The translations under genes were made by a program, and so were the position numbers. The notes below the pieces were generated by a model. That model was not told where the DNA came from and searched no databases. It was given only the letters and a program-made list of their open reading frames with translations. Shown piece after piece: positions 43,660 through 52,318 of a stretch of DNA of 64,000 nt (positions within the stretch are counted from its first letter, which is position 1; each line of letters opens with the position of its first letter). Source of the stretch: CAVTLG01 sp963735495 (GTDB taxonomy: Bacteria > Chloroflexota > Ktedonobacteria > Ktedonobacterales > Ktedonobacteraceae); contig CAVTLG010000002.1 in the NCBI GenBank assembly GCA_963735495.1, positions 868,001 through 932,000 of the forward strand, in the 5' to 3' direction.

Positions 43660-45108
43660 CTACTCTACAGTCTCCGTATCCTGGTCGGCTGGTAGAGATG
43701 TTGCTGTTACAGACTCCTCAGATTGAACATCCTCATTGTGAGCTGCATCCGCAGCAAGAGCAGCAGCTTCGGCATTCGCAACCGCAGCTTCCTCAATAAC
43801 GTCCTCAGAAACCTGAGCCTCTAGTTCCTCATCAGGATCAGGATCAGTCGTTACTTCGATCAGGCGAGACAGAGTTTTCTCACGGCGATAACTCAGCATC
43901 AGGGAGCGGATCTGCTCCTCAGTGCGCGGCAACTCCTGTCCCATCTGGGCATAGGCATTAAAAAGGGCCTCAAGTTCTTCGGGCAGCACCGTGATCTGCT
44001 CCTGGACGGCAATCTCCTCTAAGACGAGCTGGCGTTTGACACGCTGCTCAGCCTCGGGTCGCGTCTCCTCCAGGTACTCATCGCGGCTCTTGTTCACCAT
44101 CTTGAGATATTGATCCATCGAAAGATGCTGTCGCTCCAACATATGGCCAAACTGATGGGCCATTTCTTCGGACTCTTCTTCAATCAGCAACGGATGGATC
44201 GAAAACGTCGACTGCTCGATGACAGCGTTAATCGCCTGCTCGCGCAGCTCCTCAGTGATCTGGCGTTTCTTGCGCTCCAGAATATTGTCACTTAACGCCT
44301 TGCTGAGATCTTCTAACGTCTCATACTGGCCATCGCTTATCTGCAAGGCGAAAGCATCATCCAACGCGGGAACCTGCTTTACTTCCACCGTATGCAACGT
44401 CACCTCGTAATCGGCCTGTTTGCCTGCCAGCTTTTCATTAGTATAGTCAGCAGGGATGGTGGTCGAGAACGTTTTGCTCTCACCCGCGCGCACACCAAGC
44501 AAATGCTCATCCATGCCCGAGAACAGACCATGCCGCTCATCGGTGATCTCGAAGGCATTCTCCTTCAAATCGGAGACCGTCTTCTCCTCAACAGTCAGCT
44601 TGAGATCGGCGTTAATACGATCACCGTATTCGACGGGACGATCAACGACCGCCCAGGTGGCTGAGCGATTTTGCAAAGTAGCAATCTCTTGATCGACTTC
44701 CTCAGAGGTCACACTGGCCTCTGGACGCTCAAAATGCAACGCGTGGTAATCGCCCAACTCAACCGGCGTAATTACAGGAATCGTCAAACTAAAATGATAA
44801 GGCTGCCCCATCTCAAAGACAGGGGCATCTAACTTAGGCTGGCTGATGGGGGTAAGCTCGTGTTCTTTCAAGGCATCGCGATAGGTCTCTGAGATAAGCT
44901 CGTCAAGACCCTCCTGGTAAATGTATTCTTTGCCTAGCTTGCGTTCTAAGATAGAACGAGGAGCTTTACCGCGTCGGAAGCCCTGTACATCGACCTTCTG
45001 AACCAGCTTACGATATGCCTTATCGGAGGCTTGCTGTACGTCGTCCCAGCTTATGTCTACTTGCAGGACTGCCTCACTCGATGGCAACTTTTCAACAGAG
45101 ACCTTCAC
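43660..45108 (-). CDS. tig: Trigger factor
   Basis: A 482-residue ribosome-associated chaperone. The ribosome-binding signature GFRRGKAPRS is at about residue 44. The PPIase-like domain (about 155-235) is followed by the helical C-terminal arms. A further 50 residues form an Ala/Glu-rich acidic tail. The GTG start follows GGAGGAAAT. It heads the tig-clpX group. Confidence 0.95.
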   Translation of the reverse strand: MKVSVEKLPSSEAVLQVDISWDDVQQASDKAYRKLVQKVDVQGFRRGKAPRSILERKLGKEYIYQEGLDELISETYRDALKEHELTPISQPKLDAPVFEMGQPYHFSLTIPVITPVELGDYHALHFERPEASVTSEEVDQEIATLQNRSATWAVVDRPVEYGDRINADLKLTVEEKTVSDLKENAFEITDERHGLFSGMDEHLLGVRAGESKTFSTTIPADYTNEKLAGKQADYEVTLHTVEVKQVPALDDAFALQISDGQYETLEDLSKALSDNILERKKRQITEELREQAINAVIEQSTFSIHPLLIEEESEEMAHQFGHMLERQHLSMDQYLKMVNKSRDEYLEETRPEAEQRVKRQLVLEEIAVQEQITVLPEELEALFNAYAQMGQELPRTEEQIRSLMLSYRREKTLSRLIEVTTDPDPDEELEAQVSEDVIEEAAVANAEAAALAADAAHNEDVQSEESVTATSLPADQDTETVE

Positions 45109-45380
45109 ATTTCCTCCAACAAAATGTTCTTACTTTATTATAGGTAGTATACTCACCTGTATGCAAGATGGAAGCGATACGTGTACATGTATAAAAGGTG
45201 GGGAAGCGCAGAGTGGCAACAATCATCATGAACCACCCTCCTAACAACGAAGCTAAACATTGACCAACAGTTCCGCGCTTGTTACTGAAGCGTTGTGATC
45301 GATGTACGGCATAGGATACCTAAGCGCTTACCCACAAGAGAGCAACCAGGTTAGATTGTCCTCAAATCCAGATAGCTCGG

Positions 45381-45452
45381 AGCGGGAGACGGGGATCGAA
45401 CCCGCGACTTTCTCCTTGGCAAGGAGATGCTCTACCACTGAGCCACTCCCGC
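45381..45452 (-). tRNA. tRNA-Gly (anticodon GCC)
   Basis: On the minus strand the acceptor GCGGGAG pairs with CTCCCGC, the anticodon loop TTGCCAA is closed by TCTCC/GGAGA, and the T loop is GTTCGAT. No encoded CCA. It lies 90 bases after tRNA-Leu and is probably cotranscribed. Confidence 0.95.
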
Positions 45453-45542
45453 AAAACTGCGTACCTATCCATGCAAATAGTGTTTGGGGCCCGCACACTT
45501 TTTCTCAATCGTGAGCTGAAACCAAATACTACCTCAGGCAAG

Positions 45543-45625
45543 TGGGCGGTGAGAGACTCGAACTCTCATGGCTCATCACCAACAGATCCTAAGTCTGCCC
45601 TGTCTACCAGTTTCAGCAACCGCCC
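45543..45625 (-). tRNA. tRNA-Leu (anticodon TAG)
   Basis: On the minus strand the acceptor GGGCGGT pairs with ACCGCCC, the anticodon loop CTTAGGA gives TAG, and a long variable arm is present, as expected for leucine. The length is 83 bases without CCA. Confidence 0.95.
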
Positions 45626-45661
45626 GGATGTTAAGTGGAAGTTATACGCTCCCACTTGTGG

Positions 45662-45691
45662 ATGATACATCAGCAACGGGACCGATGTCAA
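45662..45691 (-). promoter_or_regulatory. Promoter of tRNA-Leu/tRNA-Gly
   Basis: On the minus strand TTGACA (45691-45686), an 18-base spacer and TATCAT (45667-45662), 37 bases before the tRNA. Confidence 0.65.
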
Positions 45692-45757
45692 GAAGCTTTT
45701 AGGGTTGCACCATTCGGGCTATGTGTACCAGGAAAGGGGCAAGCCATGCGCATCTGG

Positions 45758-45790
45758 TGTGTAACACATTTAACTTGTTTTGTGTTTTAA
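45758..45790 (+). promoter_or_regulatory. ECF-type promoter of the sigma factor gene
   Basis: TGTGTAACAC (45758-45767) and TGTTTTA (45783-45789) are 15 bases apart. This exact arrangement also precedes the TIR-like gene at 56907. The AAC-containing -35 and the distance to the start (about 45 bases) fit autoregulation by the sigma factor encoded just downstream. Confidence 0.6.
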
Positions 45791-45828
45791 TATAAAGTAA
45801 GAGCCAAAGAGCAATGCGGAGGCAAGTC

Positions 45829-46419
45829 ATGAACCTGGATGACGAAGAGCTAACGGCCTTACTAGCAGATGAACTGAATCAACATTACGTGCTTCTCTGG
45901 CAGAAGTACCAGAAATTGCTATATGCTTACGCGTTTCGACAGACAGGGAACCTGGATGATACGGAAGACGTCATACAAGATACATCGTTACGCGTGTATA
46001 CAGCCCTGAAGAGGTATCCTGAGCAGAAAATACGCAATATGGGGCCGTGGTTACGAGCCTGGTTGTATAAAGTCACACGTAGTGCTTACCTGACGTATGT
46101 CGCGAAGCGTCAGCAGCATCCTGGGCAGACCTCCATTGAGGACTTAGAGGAAGGTGTGCTTGAAAATCTTGTAGATACTCAAGCACAGCAACCAGAACAA
46201 TTACTGGAGAGCCAGGAGAGCAGAAACGAGTTAGCATCTATAGTAGCAACACTTCCAGAGAAATATCGTGAAGTGATTGGCCTACGCTACTTTGATGGCT
46301 TTAAAGCACATGAAGTTGCAGATATTTTGCAAGAGCACGATGTGACGATTCGGCAAAGGGAACGGCGGGCATTAACTCTGTTGCGTAAGACACTCAGCAG
46401 GGAGAAGGATGAGGTATAA
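45829..46419 (+). CDS. ECF-type RNA polymerase sigma factor
   Basis: A 196-residue sigma-70 family protein with regions 2 and 4 only. Region 2 includes YAYAFRQTGNLDDTEDVIQDT and WLRAWLYKVTRSAYL; region 4 includes LPEKYREVIGLRYFDGFKAHEVADIL, ending in a basic recognition helix. The ATG at 45829 follows GGAGG at 7 bases; the in-frame ATG at 45814 lies before that site. Its end overlaps the HEAT-repeat membrane gene, its probable anti-sigma partner. An ECF-like promoter in front suggests autoregulation. Confidence 0.9.
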   Translation: MNLDDEELTALLADELNQHYVLLWQKYQKLLYAYAFRQTGNLDDTEDVIQDTSLRVYTALKRYPEQKIRNMGPWLRAWLYKVTRSAYLTYVAKRQQHPGQTSIEDLEEGVLENLVDTQAQQPEQLLESQESRNELASIVATLPEKYREVIGLRYFDGFKAHEVADILQEHDVTIRQRERRALTLLRKTLSREKDEV

Positions 46420-48637
46420 GTGTATGCTGTCGGATGATAGGGAGCAACAATCATCTACAGATGAGGCTCTGCGTTTCCATGCTAGCGCCCCCGATGATCT
46501 TTTGCCAAAGTTGCTACGCCGGCTGGGCCTGGAACAACAGACGCCACCCGATGAGTTGGCAGGCCAACCCGAGCAGTTGTTAGAAGGTCTGCACAGTGCT
46601 GATTGGTCATTCCGCGTGGCTGCACTACAAAAATTGAGCAAGCCTGGACGCCGCATTACACTGCAACCCGTGGTGGAGGCACTGCAAGATGAACAGGCAG
46701 ATGTAAGATCTGCAGCAGTACGAGCAATGGGAGCAATGGGCGAGCATATACCGGTCACAGCACTACAAGCAGTGCTCCATGATCCGGCCTGGACGGTACG
46801 AGAAGCCGCAGTGCGCGCCCTGGCTCTGAGCAAAAGTCACATACCTCTGGCACAGTTGACAGACATCTTACATAGTGACGCAGACGAGTCCGTACGCGCG
46901 GCTGCTGCGCAGACGCTGGGCACGATGAAAGAGCGCGCTGGCATTGCAGCTCTTGTAGAGGCCACACACGATCCAGCCTGGATAGTACGGGAAGCTGCTG
47001 TGATGGCGCTAGGGGAGCTGGGACCACCGCTACCGGCTGCGCCATTGAAAGCTGCGTTGGATGATGTGGATATGTCCGTACGCATGGTCGCACAGGAAGT
47101 ACTGTATCAGGCACATCCTGAACTCATTTCCGCCCCGATAGTCGAAGAAGCAGACGAAGCGCCGCAAGAAGCAAGCCCGCACGAGGATCAGCGACCTGAA
47201 CCAGCAGCGCACAGTACAGAGAACGTTCATGATCAATTGATACAACCAACTGATCAGCATGTTCCCACCACTACCCGAGAAAACTTCCTGGCTATATTCG
47301 ATACCGTGCCATTGTCTCCGGCAACAGAGCGCCGGGAACAACCCGGCATTCAGCCAGTTCCACAGCATGAGCCAGAAGCGACGGATCGCATTACCTATCT
47401 GCCATTGCCTGCTGACATAGCAAGACGTTCAGGACAGCGAGGTACGGGTAGGCGGCACCCAGTCACACGTTGGCTGACCGCAGGCATCAGCGGCCTCGTG
47501 GCAGCCAGCCTGATTATTGCCTCGCTGCTGATTTTTCATACACTCAGGCCAACCACCACAGGCAGTAACAATGGACTCTGCCCGGCAAACATGGCTACAG
47601 GAACCATTGGCTGTGCATACTTTGCGGATAGCATCCAACCATCTAGCATGCAGAACAATGGACAGGGCATCAACGATGAGCTCTCAATCGCGTTAAGCAA
47701 CGTGCCCAATCCTCCCACCGGCAAAAGTTATTATGCCTGGTTGCTAAGCGATGCCAGTAGCCCTGAAGCTGCGGCGACACTGCTTGGCAAATTATCTGTT
47801 CAGCATGGGAATATACGCTTCTCCTACCAGGACCCACAGCACATGAATTTGCTGACACAGGCCAGCGCGTTCCTCATTACAGTAGAAGATAACAGCGTCC
47901 CGCCAGTGACGCCCTCGCTAGAGGCGGGCGCGAAACGTTACGCAGCACAGTTCTCAACCGTACCAGTGCGTGACGCGGAAAATAATAACTACAGTCTACT
48001 CGACCATTTGCGCCATCTACTGGCGACTGATCCCAAGTTACAGGTACTCGGACTACAGGGTGGGCTGGATGGCTGGCTCTTGCGCAATACGAACGATCTG
48101 GTCCAATGGGCGCAGGCAGCAAAAGCGGCGGAAGCAAAAAATGACGCACAGAGCGTGCATAATCTCCTGGTAGAAATGCTCTATTACCTGGATGGCAACC
48201 AGTATGTCCAGACGGATGTTCCAGCAGGCACACCACTTTCAACAGATCCTGCCGCAAAAGTAGCCCTGCTCAGCATTGGAGGACTCAACCAAAACCCACC
48301 CGGCTATCTGTCACATATCGACTATCACCTGACAGCGATAGTCGCCAATCCCTACGCGACGGCCTACCAGAAAGCCCTGGCAGTCCAGATTCAGAGCAAC
48401 ATCAATGTCGTCAATGCTGACCTGGTACAGGTACATAACACTGCGCGCACGCTGGTACAGATGAATCACACACAACTGCTTCAGCCAGCGGCACGTGCGC
48501 AGTTAGATGATCTGCTAACATCTGTGGAGTATGCATATAACGGTCACACAGACAGCAATGGGCAGACCCAGGCAGGAGTAGTAAAGATCTATAAAGATAT
48601 CCAAAATCTGGCAGTCTTTGAGATACAGCCACAATGA
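46409..48637 (+). CDS. HEAT-repeat membrane protein, probable anti-sigma factor
   Basis: A 742-residue protein whose start overlaps the sigma gene by 11 bases. HEAT repeats fill about residues 50-230 (for example DVRSAAVRAMGAMGE and WTVREAAVRALAL). An acidic, low-complexity linker leads to one membrane segment (about 352-374, ISGLVAASLIIASLLIFHTL). The first part of the outer domain (LSIALSNVPNPPTGKSYYAWLLSD) resembles the extracytoplasmic domain of RskA-type anti-sigma factors. The cytoplasmic HEAT array would then hold the sigma factor, replacing the usual short anti-sigma domain. That role is inferred from position and topology. Confidence 0.7.
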   Translation: MRYKCMLSDDREQQSSTDEALRFHASAPDDLLPKLLRRLGLEQQTPPDELAGQPEQLLEGLHSADWSFRVAALQKLSKPGRRITLQPVVEALQDEQADVRSAAVRAMGAMGEHIPVTALQAVLHDPAWTVREAAVRALALSKSHIPLAQLTDILHSDADESVRAAAAQTLGTMKERAGIAALVEATHDPAWIVREAAVMALGELGPPLPAAPLKAALDDVDMSVRMVAQEVLYQAHPELISAPIVEEADEAPQEASPHEDQRPEPAAHSTENVHDQLIQPTDQHVPTTTRENFLAIFDTVPLSPATERREQPGIQPVPQHEPEATDRITYLPLPADIARRSGQRGTGRRHPVTRWLTAGISGLVAASLIIASLLIFHTLRPTTTGSNNGLCPANMATGTIGCAYFADSIQPSSMQNNGQGINDELSIALSNVPNPPTGKSYYAWLLSDASSPEAAATLLGKLSVQHGNIRFSYQDPQHMNLLTQASAFLITVEDNSVPPVTPSLEAGAKRYAAQFSTVPVRDAENNNYSLLDHLRHLLATDPKLQVLGLQGGLDGWLLRNTNDLVQWAQAAKAAEAKNDAQSVHNLLVEMLYYLDGNQYVQTDVPAGTPLSTDPAAKVALLSIGGLNQNPPGYLSHIDYHLTAIVANPYATAYQKALAVQIQSNINVVNADLVQVHNTARTLVQMNHTQLLQPAARAQLDDLLTSVEYAYNGHTDSNGQTQAGVVKIYKDIQNLAVFEIQPQ

Positions 48638-48689
48638 TTGCCAGGGACAAGATCTTCTAGTACACTGCATCTATGGTGGTTATCCATCG

Positions 48690-48820
48690 GCTCTCCGTCC
48701 GTTCGCAATTGGGTAGGGGCGTGTCCTTGCGACCGCCCTGGGGGCCACAATGCGGTGGTAGTCCAGGGCGCACGCAAGGTGACGCCCCTACCCAGTTTCC
48801 CCCAGAAGCATGGAGACCCC
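48690..48820. repeat. Palindromic repeat element, copy A
   Basis: Near-perfect arms at 48711-48741 and 48763-48793 (starting GGGTAGGGGCGT, ending ACGCCCCTACCC), with four mismatches over 31 bases, around a 21-base loop. The outer ends (CTCTCCGTCC and CATGGAGACCCC) are also complementary. A second copy is at 60225-60346. It lies between two convergent genes. Confidence 0.75.
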
Positions 48821-48827
48821 TGGCCAT

Positions 48828-50330
48828 CTACGCTTGATTGGCAATCGGCTCAAGCTGCCAAAGACCCCAATCGCCAGTAGATTGATTACTACTAGCATAG
48901 TAGCCATCGAAACTTCCCACGATGTCTCCAACGTTGAAATTGCCATCAAAAACGAGAATCTCTTTCTCTTGCAAGGCGTTGAGATAGACCAGAAAGGTTA
49001 TTTTGCCACTTGTTGTGACGGTGCCCTTGAAAGGACCGGTCTGCTGCAGGCCAGTAAAAGTGCCGGAGATGTGGTTTTGTTGCTGCATCACGGCACTGAG
49101 AAAGATGTATGTTTTCTCCTTCGTCACACCACTATCGTTGAGTGTACCACCGTAGCAACGCGCTAATTGAGGATAAGGGGACGGAGATGGGACAGCGTTC
49201 GCAGACATGGCACACATATTCGTAGTCACGGTAGCTTTCCGAGCGACAACAGCAGTAGGCGTTGTAGCTGTATGCATAGGGGTAGTGGTTTTGGCTTTGA
49301 GCACTAGTAGAAAAGTACTGTCTATAGCCGCAGCCAGCAGGATGATAACAGCGATAATAACGAGCCATGTCTTTTGCTTGCGTGATAGACTTCTGCGTTG
49401 CGGCATTGGCGCATGATTTGGGGCTGTTGGTATTAAAAGTATAGCAGGAGCAGCACTTGGAGCAGCCACATGTTGCTGTGTTGCGGCGACATAGAGTGCT
49501 TGCCAGAACTCATCGACACTGGAAAAGCGGTCTTCATTACGCAAGCTCATAGCACGCTCAATGACGATAGCAATAGCCTCGGGGATAGCAGGGCATACTT
49601 CGTGCACGCGCTTGAGTGGGTCATCCCCCGGCGGGTTGATACTGCGCGTGAGCGCATCAACCGGCACCACTCCGGCCAGCAGCGTATAGAGAGTAGCAGC
49701 CAGCGCATAAATATCCGTGCGCAGGTTGGTACCACGACCGTATTGTTCGGGAGCGGCATAACCTGGCGTCCCATAACGAAAGACGCCGGTTGTCTTATCT
49801 TCCACAAACTCCTTAGCCAGACCAAAATCGACCAGGAATGCATCACTCCCCCCCATTGGCACAATAATGTTGGCAGGCTTAATGTCGCGATGCACAACAG
49901 GTCGTTGCTGCTTGTGCAGATAACTCACGGCCTCAATAATAGGAGCCATCAGCATCAAGGCCAGAGTTAGTGAGAAACGCAACTCCGGCTGTTCCCTACG
50001 CAACGTCTCCAGGTCCTTACCTTCAATGTAATCCATGAGCGTGAAAATACGATTGAGTTTGACGTTCTCGAAAACCTGGTAGACGTGTGGAAGTGAACGA
50101 TGATCGAGGCGCATGAGCAATTCTGCCTCGAAAGCGAGATTACGACGCTCCTGAGGTTTCGGGTCAATAATCTCTTTGAGCGCAAAAACGCGCTGTTTCG
50201 TGCGCCGATCCCTGACCCGATACACAGCGCTAAAGCCCCCTTGACCCAGGAGAGCTTCAACAACATAACGTTCACCCTGGCGATCCTGTATGATGGCTCC
50301 ATTGGGGAGTGTTGTTTGTTCTTGCAGCAC
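48828..50330 (-). CDS. Membrane Ser/Thr protein kinase
   Basis: A 500-residue Hanks-type kinase. Residues about 20-285 carry the glycine loop LGQGGFSAVY, the lysine in FALKEI, HRDIKPANI, DFGLAKE and APEQYG. One membrane segment (about 318-340, TWLVIIAVIILLAAAID) separates it from an extracellular C-terminal beta domain of about 120 residues that is not recognised and differs from that of the kinase at 13377. GTG start after GAGG. It lies next to the sortase operon and could respond to the surface system. Confidence 0.85.
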   Translation of the reverse strand: MLQEQTTLPNGAIIQDRQGERYVVEALLGQGGFSAVYRVRDRRTKQRVFALKEIIDPKPQERRNLAFEAELLMRLDHRSLPHVYQVFENVKLNRIFTLMDYIEGKDLETLRREQPELRFSLTLALMLMAPIIEAVSYLHKQQRPVVHRDIKPANIIVPMGGSDAFLVDFGLAKEFVEDKTTGVFRYGTPGYAAPEQYGRGTNLRTDIYALAATLYTLLAGVVPVDALTRSINPPGDDPLKRVHEVCPAIPEAIAIVIERAMSLRNEDRFSSVDEFWQALYVAATQQHVAAPSAAPAILLIPTAPNHAPMPQRRSLSRKQKTWLVIIAVIILLAAAIDSTFLLVLKAKTTTPMHTATTPTAVVARKATVTTNMCAMSANAVPSPSPYPQLARCYGGTLNDSGVTKEKTYIFLSAVMQQQNHISGTFTGLQQTGPFKGTVTTSGKITFLVYLNALQEKEILVFDGNFNVGDIVGSFDGYYASSNQSTGDWGLWQLEPIANQA

Positions 50331-50416
50331 GCTGTACCTCGCAAATAAGTGATGCGTACTCTTTCCAGTAGTTACCGCTTACCCAAACAGGTTAAAATAG
50401 AAGTTCTATAACTATT

Positions 50417-51031
50417 TTACCCTAAAGTCGTGTAAACTACCATACGTAAAGTTGTTTGATGCTGGCTAGGAATCCAATCACCCGCACAAGTAATCAAATT
50501 CAGGTAGTCCCCGCTGCTATCACCAAAGATACCTTGCAAGGGAGCACCCTGTGGAGGGTAGAAAGCGATACGCGTCACATGAAAATGCAACGTCTTGCCA
50601 GAAGTCATAACAACCGTAACCTCATCACCTACACGCATGTCACTCAAGAACCAGAAAACAGCCGGAAACCCTCCTGGACGATCCAGGTGCCCATCAATGA
50701 CTGCACTACCACGTTCACCCGGTAGAGTACCCGTGTCGTACCAGCCCACATCAGTCCAGGGGTTCCGCTGCGGCGTGTTTAAATCCCCACTCGCCAGAAT
50801 GCCAACTTGCTCAACGGAGGCATTCACCTGAATAGCCGGAACAATCAGGCGAGCAGGTACATCTACAGGCACGGTTGGCGTTGGTGTAACGAGTGCCGTG
50901 TTATCGTCCACCATTTTGTTAGCCTCCTTGCTCTTCTGAGGAATGACCTGACCACAACCAGCAACCACACACGTCAGGCAGAGAAGGATCAAGCAAAACA
51001 TCCAACGCAATGTATAGAAATTGAATTTCAA
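50417..51031 (-). CDS. Class F sortase, lipoprotein-type
   Basis: A 204-residue transpeptidase. The signal peptide ends in a lipobox (CVVAGC), so it may be lipid anchored. The catalytic histidine is in VIDGHLDR, the cysteine in LITCAGDW, and the arginine in TTLRMVVY. The sequence PARLIVPAIQVNASVEQVGI is typical of class E/F sortases. A TTG at 51031, 7 bases after AGGA, gives a normal signal peptide; the GTG at 51052 is an alternative. It is 24 bases downstream of the DUF4397 gene, whose product has an LPxTG-like MPGTG motif, so it is the likely substrate. Confidence 0.85.
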   Translation of the reverse strand: MKFNFYTLRWMFCLILLCLTCVVAGCGQVIPQKSKEANKMVDDNTALVTPTPTVPVDVPARLIVPAIQVNASVEQVGILASGDLNTPQRNPWTDVGWYDTGTLPGERGSAVIDGHLDRPGGFPAVFWFLSDMRVGDEVTVVMTSGKTLHFHVTRIAFYPPQGAPLQGIFGDSSGDYLNLITCAGDWIPSQHQTTLRMVVYTTLG

Positions 51032-51055
51032 AATCTCTTCCTGAGATCTCACGAT

Positions 51056-51901
51056 TTAGAGACGTTCCAGGCGCTGACGACGTACAACGACGCTGAGACA
51101 AACCAGAGCCAGAACGCCAGCCAGCAAGAGCCAGCCCATGAATGGATCGGCGGTGACTTCATCCATGGTGTGCAGATTGGGATCACTTCCAGTACCGGGC
51201 ATGCCTGGCACACCAGCCGTCTGCGCGGATACCAGTCGCACATTGGGATTCCCCTGGAAGAGGCCGACCGCAAAAACGCTCGTGACCATGTTAGAATCAA
51301 GGGTGGTCGCCAGCGGTAAGGTCATACCAAACTGTGGATCAGTAAGATCGAGCGTGTATGAACCTGCATCCATCACTATATAATTACTGACATCTTGATA
51401 GGTCATGTCATCGAGCATGGTATCATTGCCAATAGTAACATTGACTGCGCCCGCATCAGGTGCGAGCGGGTAGATACGTAGCTTGGCCTGGCCTGGCACA
51501 ACCTGATTGTTATCCACAAAGACCTTTAAGCCGAGCGTATCGGCGGTGGCACCAACGGCAGCCACAGTGTAGGTAACACCTGCCTGGACAGTAAGATCCT
51601 GCGTGAGGGCTGCTGCGTCCATACCCTTACCAACCAGAGCAATCTGCACTTTATGCACCCCTTGAGGTACAGGCACATAATTTGTCACTGAGGCAAACTG
51701 AAAACTACTGAGTAGTTTCGTACCATCCACGAACACATCTGCAGCACCAACAAAAGGCGAAGCATGGATTACACGAATATAGGCTGTGCCCTGGGCCGAG
51801 GCAAATTGGGTCGGTAGCGCGTAAAGACCAAAGAATGTACAGATAATACCCGCAATAATAAGACGACGGAACACATGCATAGCAAAAAAATTACACTTCA
51901 T
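51056..51901 (-). CDS. DUF4397 surface protein with MPGTG sorting signal
   Basis: A 281-residue secreted protein. The signal peptide (about 1-35, ending FASAQG) precedes two DUF4397 beta domains, the first opening AYIRVIHASPFVGAADVFVDG. The C-terminal region has MPGTG (about residues 236-240), a membrane segment (about 255-272) and a basic tail RRQRLERL, the three parts of a sortase signal. About 15 residues separate the motif and the segment, more than usual. It heads an operon with the sortase gene. Confidence 0.85.
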   Translation of the reverse strand: MKCNFFAMHVFRRLIIAGIICTFFGLYALPTQFASAQGTAYIRVIHASPFVGAADVFVDGTKLLSSFQFASVTNYVPVPQGVHKVQIALVGKGMDAAALTQDLTVQAGVTYTVAAVGATADTLGLKVFVDNNQVVPGQAKLRIYPLAPDAGAVNVTIGNDTMLDDMTYQDVSNYIVMDAGSYTLDLTDPQFGMTLPLATTLDSNMVTSVFAVGLFQGNPNVRLVSAQTAGVPGMPGTGSDPNLHTMDEVTADPFMGWLLLAGVLALVCLSVVVRRQRLERL

Positions 51902-51929
51902 ACATCACACCCTTCTTCATACATCACAC
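51897..51929. repeat. 14-base duplication around the DUF4397 start
   Basis: TTCATACATCACAC occurs at 51897-51910 and 51916-51929, 5 bases apart. The duplication places a second ATG at 51920 (minus strand) that opens a 9-codon frame ending at 51891, out of frame and overlapping the true start at 51901. Confidence 0.6.
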
Positions 51930-52318
51930 TACAAATGTATCAGTGACAGCGATTATTAGTCCCACACGCATAACAACAACCCCGCTATCGTCCAGATTGA
52001 GTATTGCAATTTGAGGCGATACAGCAAAAACACGTGAAATGACGTCTATTTGCATTCAGACATACTCGTCTCATCTAGTTATCTAAATGCAATTTAGTCT
52101 ATAAATATTATGTGATGGATGGAGGAACAAAAGATAGGTAAAAAAGGTGATAATATGGTTAAGATGAGGTGACTATTAAGCTACTATTATGACCATATCT
52201 TAACAGCAAGCCAACCGCAGCACAAAGTACCTGGCGGTTGGCGTCTTGCGCAAAAAGACCGTCAGTTCTATGCACGCTATGAATCTCCGCCGTTTCCCGG
52301 CAAGGATGGAGACCCAAT
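51902..52318. other. Intergenic region between EccC-like gene and DUF4397 operon
   Basis: About 417 bases. It holds the DUF4397 promoter, an inverted pair of CTGAATGCAA-like sites (52050-52059 reversed, and CTAAATGCAA at 52083-52092), a hairpin GCCAACCGC/GCGGTTGGC (52210-52218 and 52234-52242) without a T-run, and a solo repeat end at 52292-52316. Confidence 0.5.
52292..52316 (+). repeat. Solo end of the dispersed palindromic repeat
   Basis: Starts GTTTCCCGG and ends AAGGATGGAGACCCA, like 2416-2445. It lies 2 bases beyond the stop of the EccC-like gene. Confidence 0.5.

Noticed and set aside
52026..52045. parS-like sequence around ACACGTGAAAT
   Set aside because: Only about nine of sixteen bases match the parS palindrome and it is far from parAB.
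52210..52242. Terminator hairpin after the EccC-like gene
   Set aside because: The stem is good but no T-run follows on either strand, so it is not called as an intrinsic terminator.
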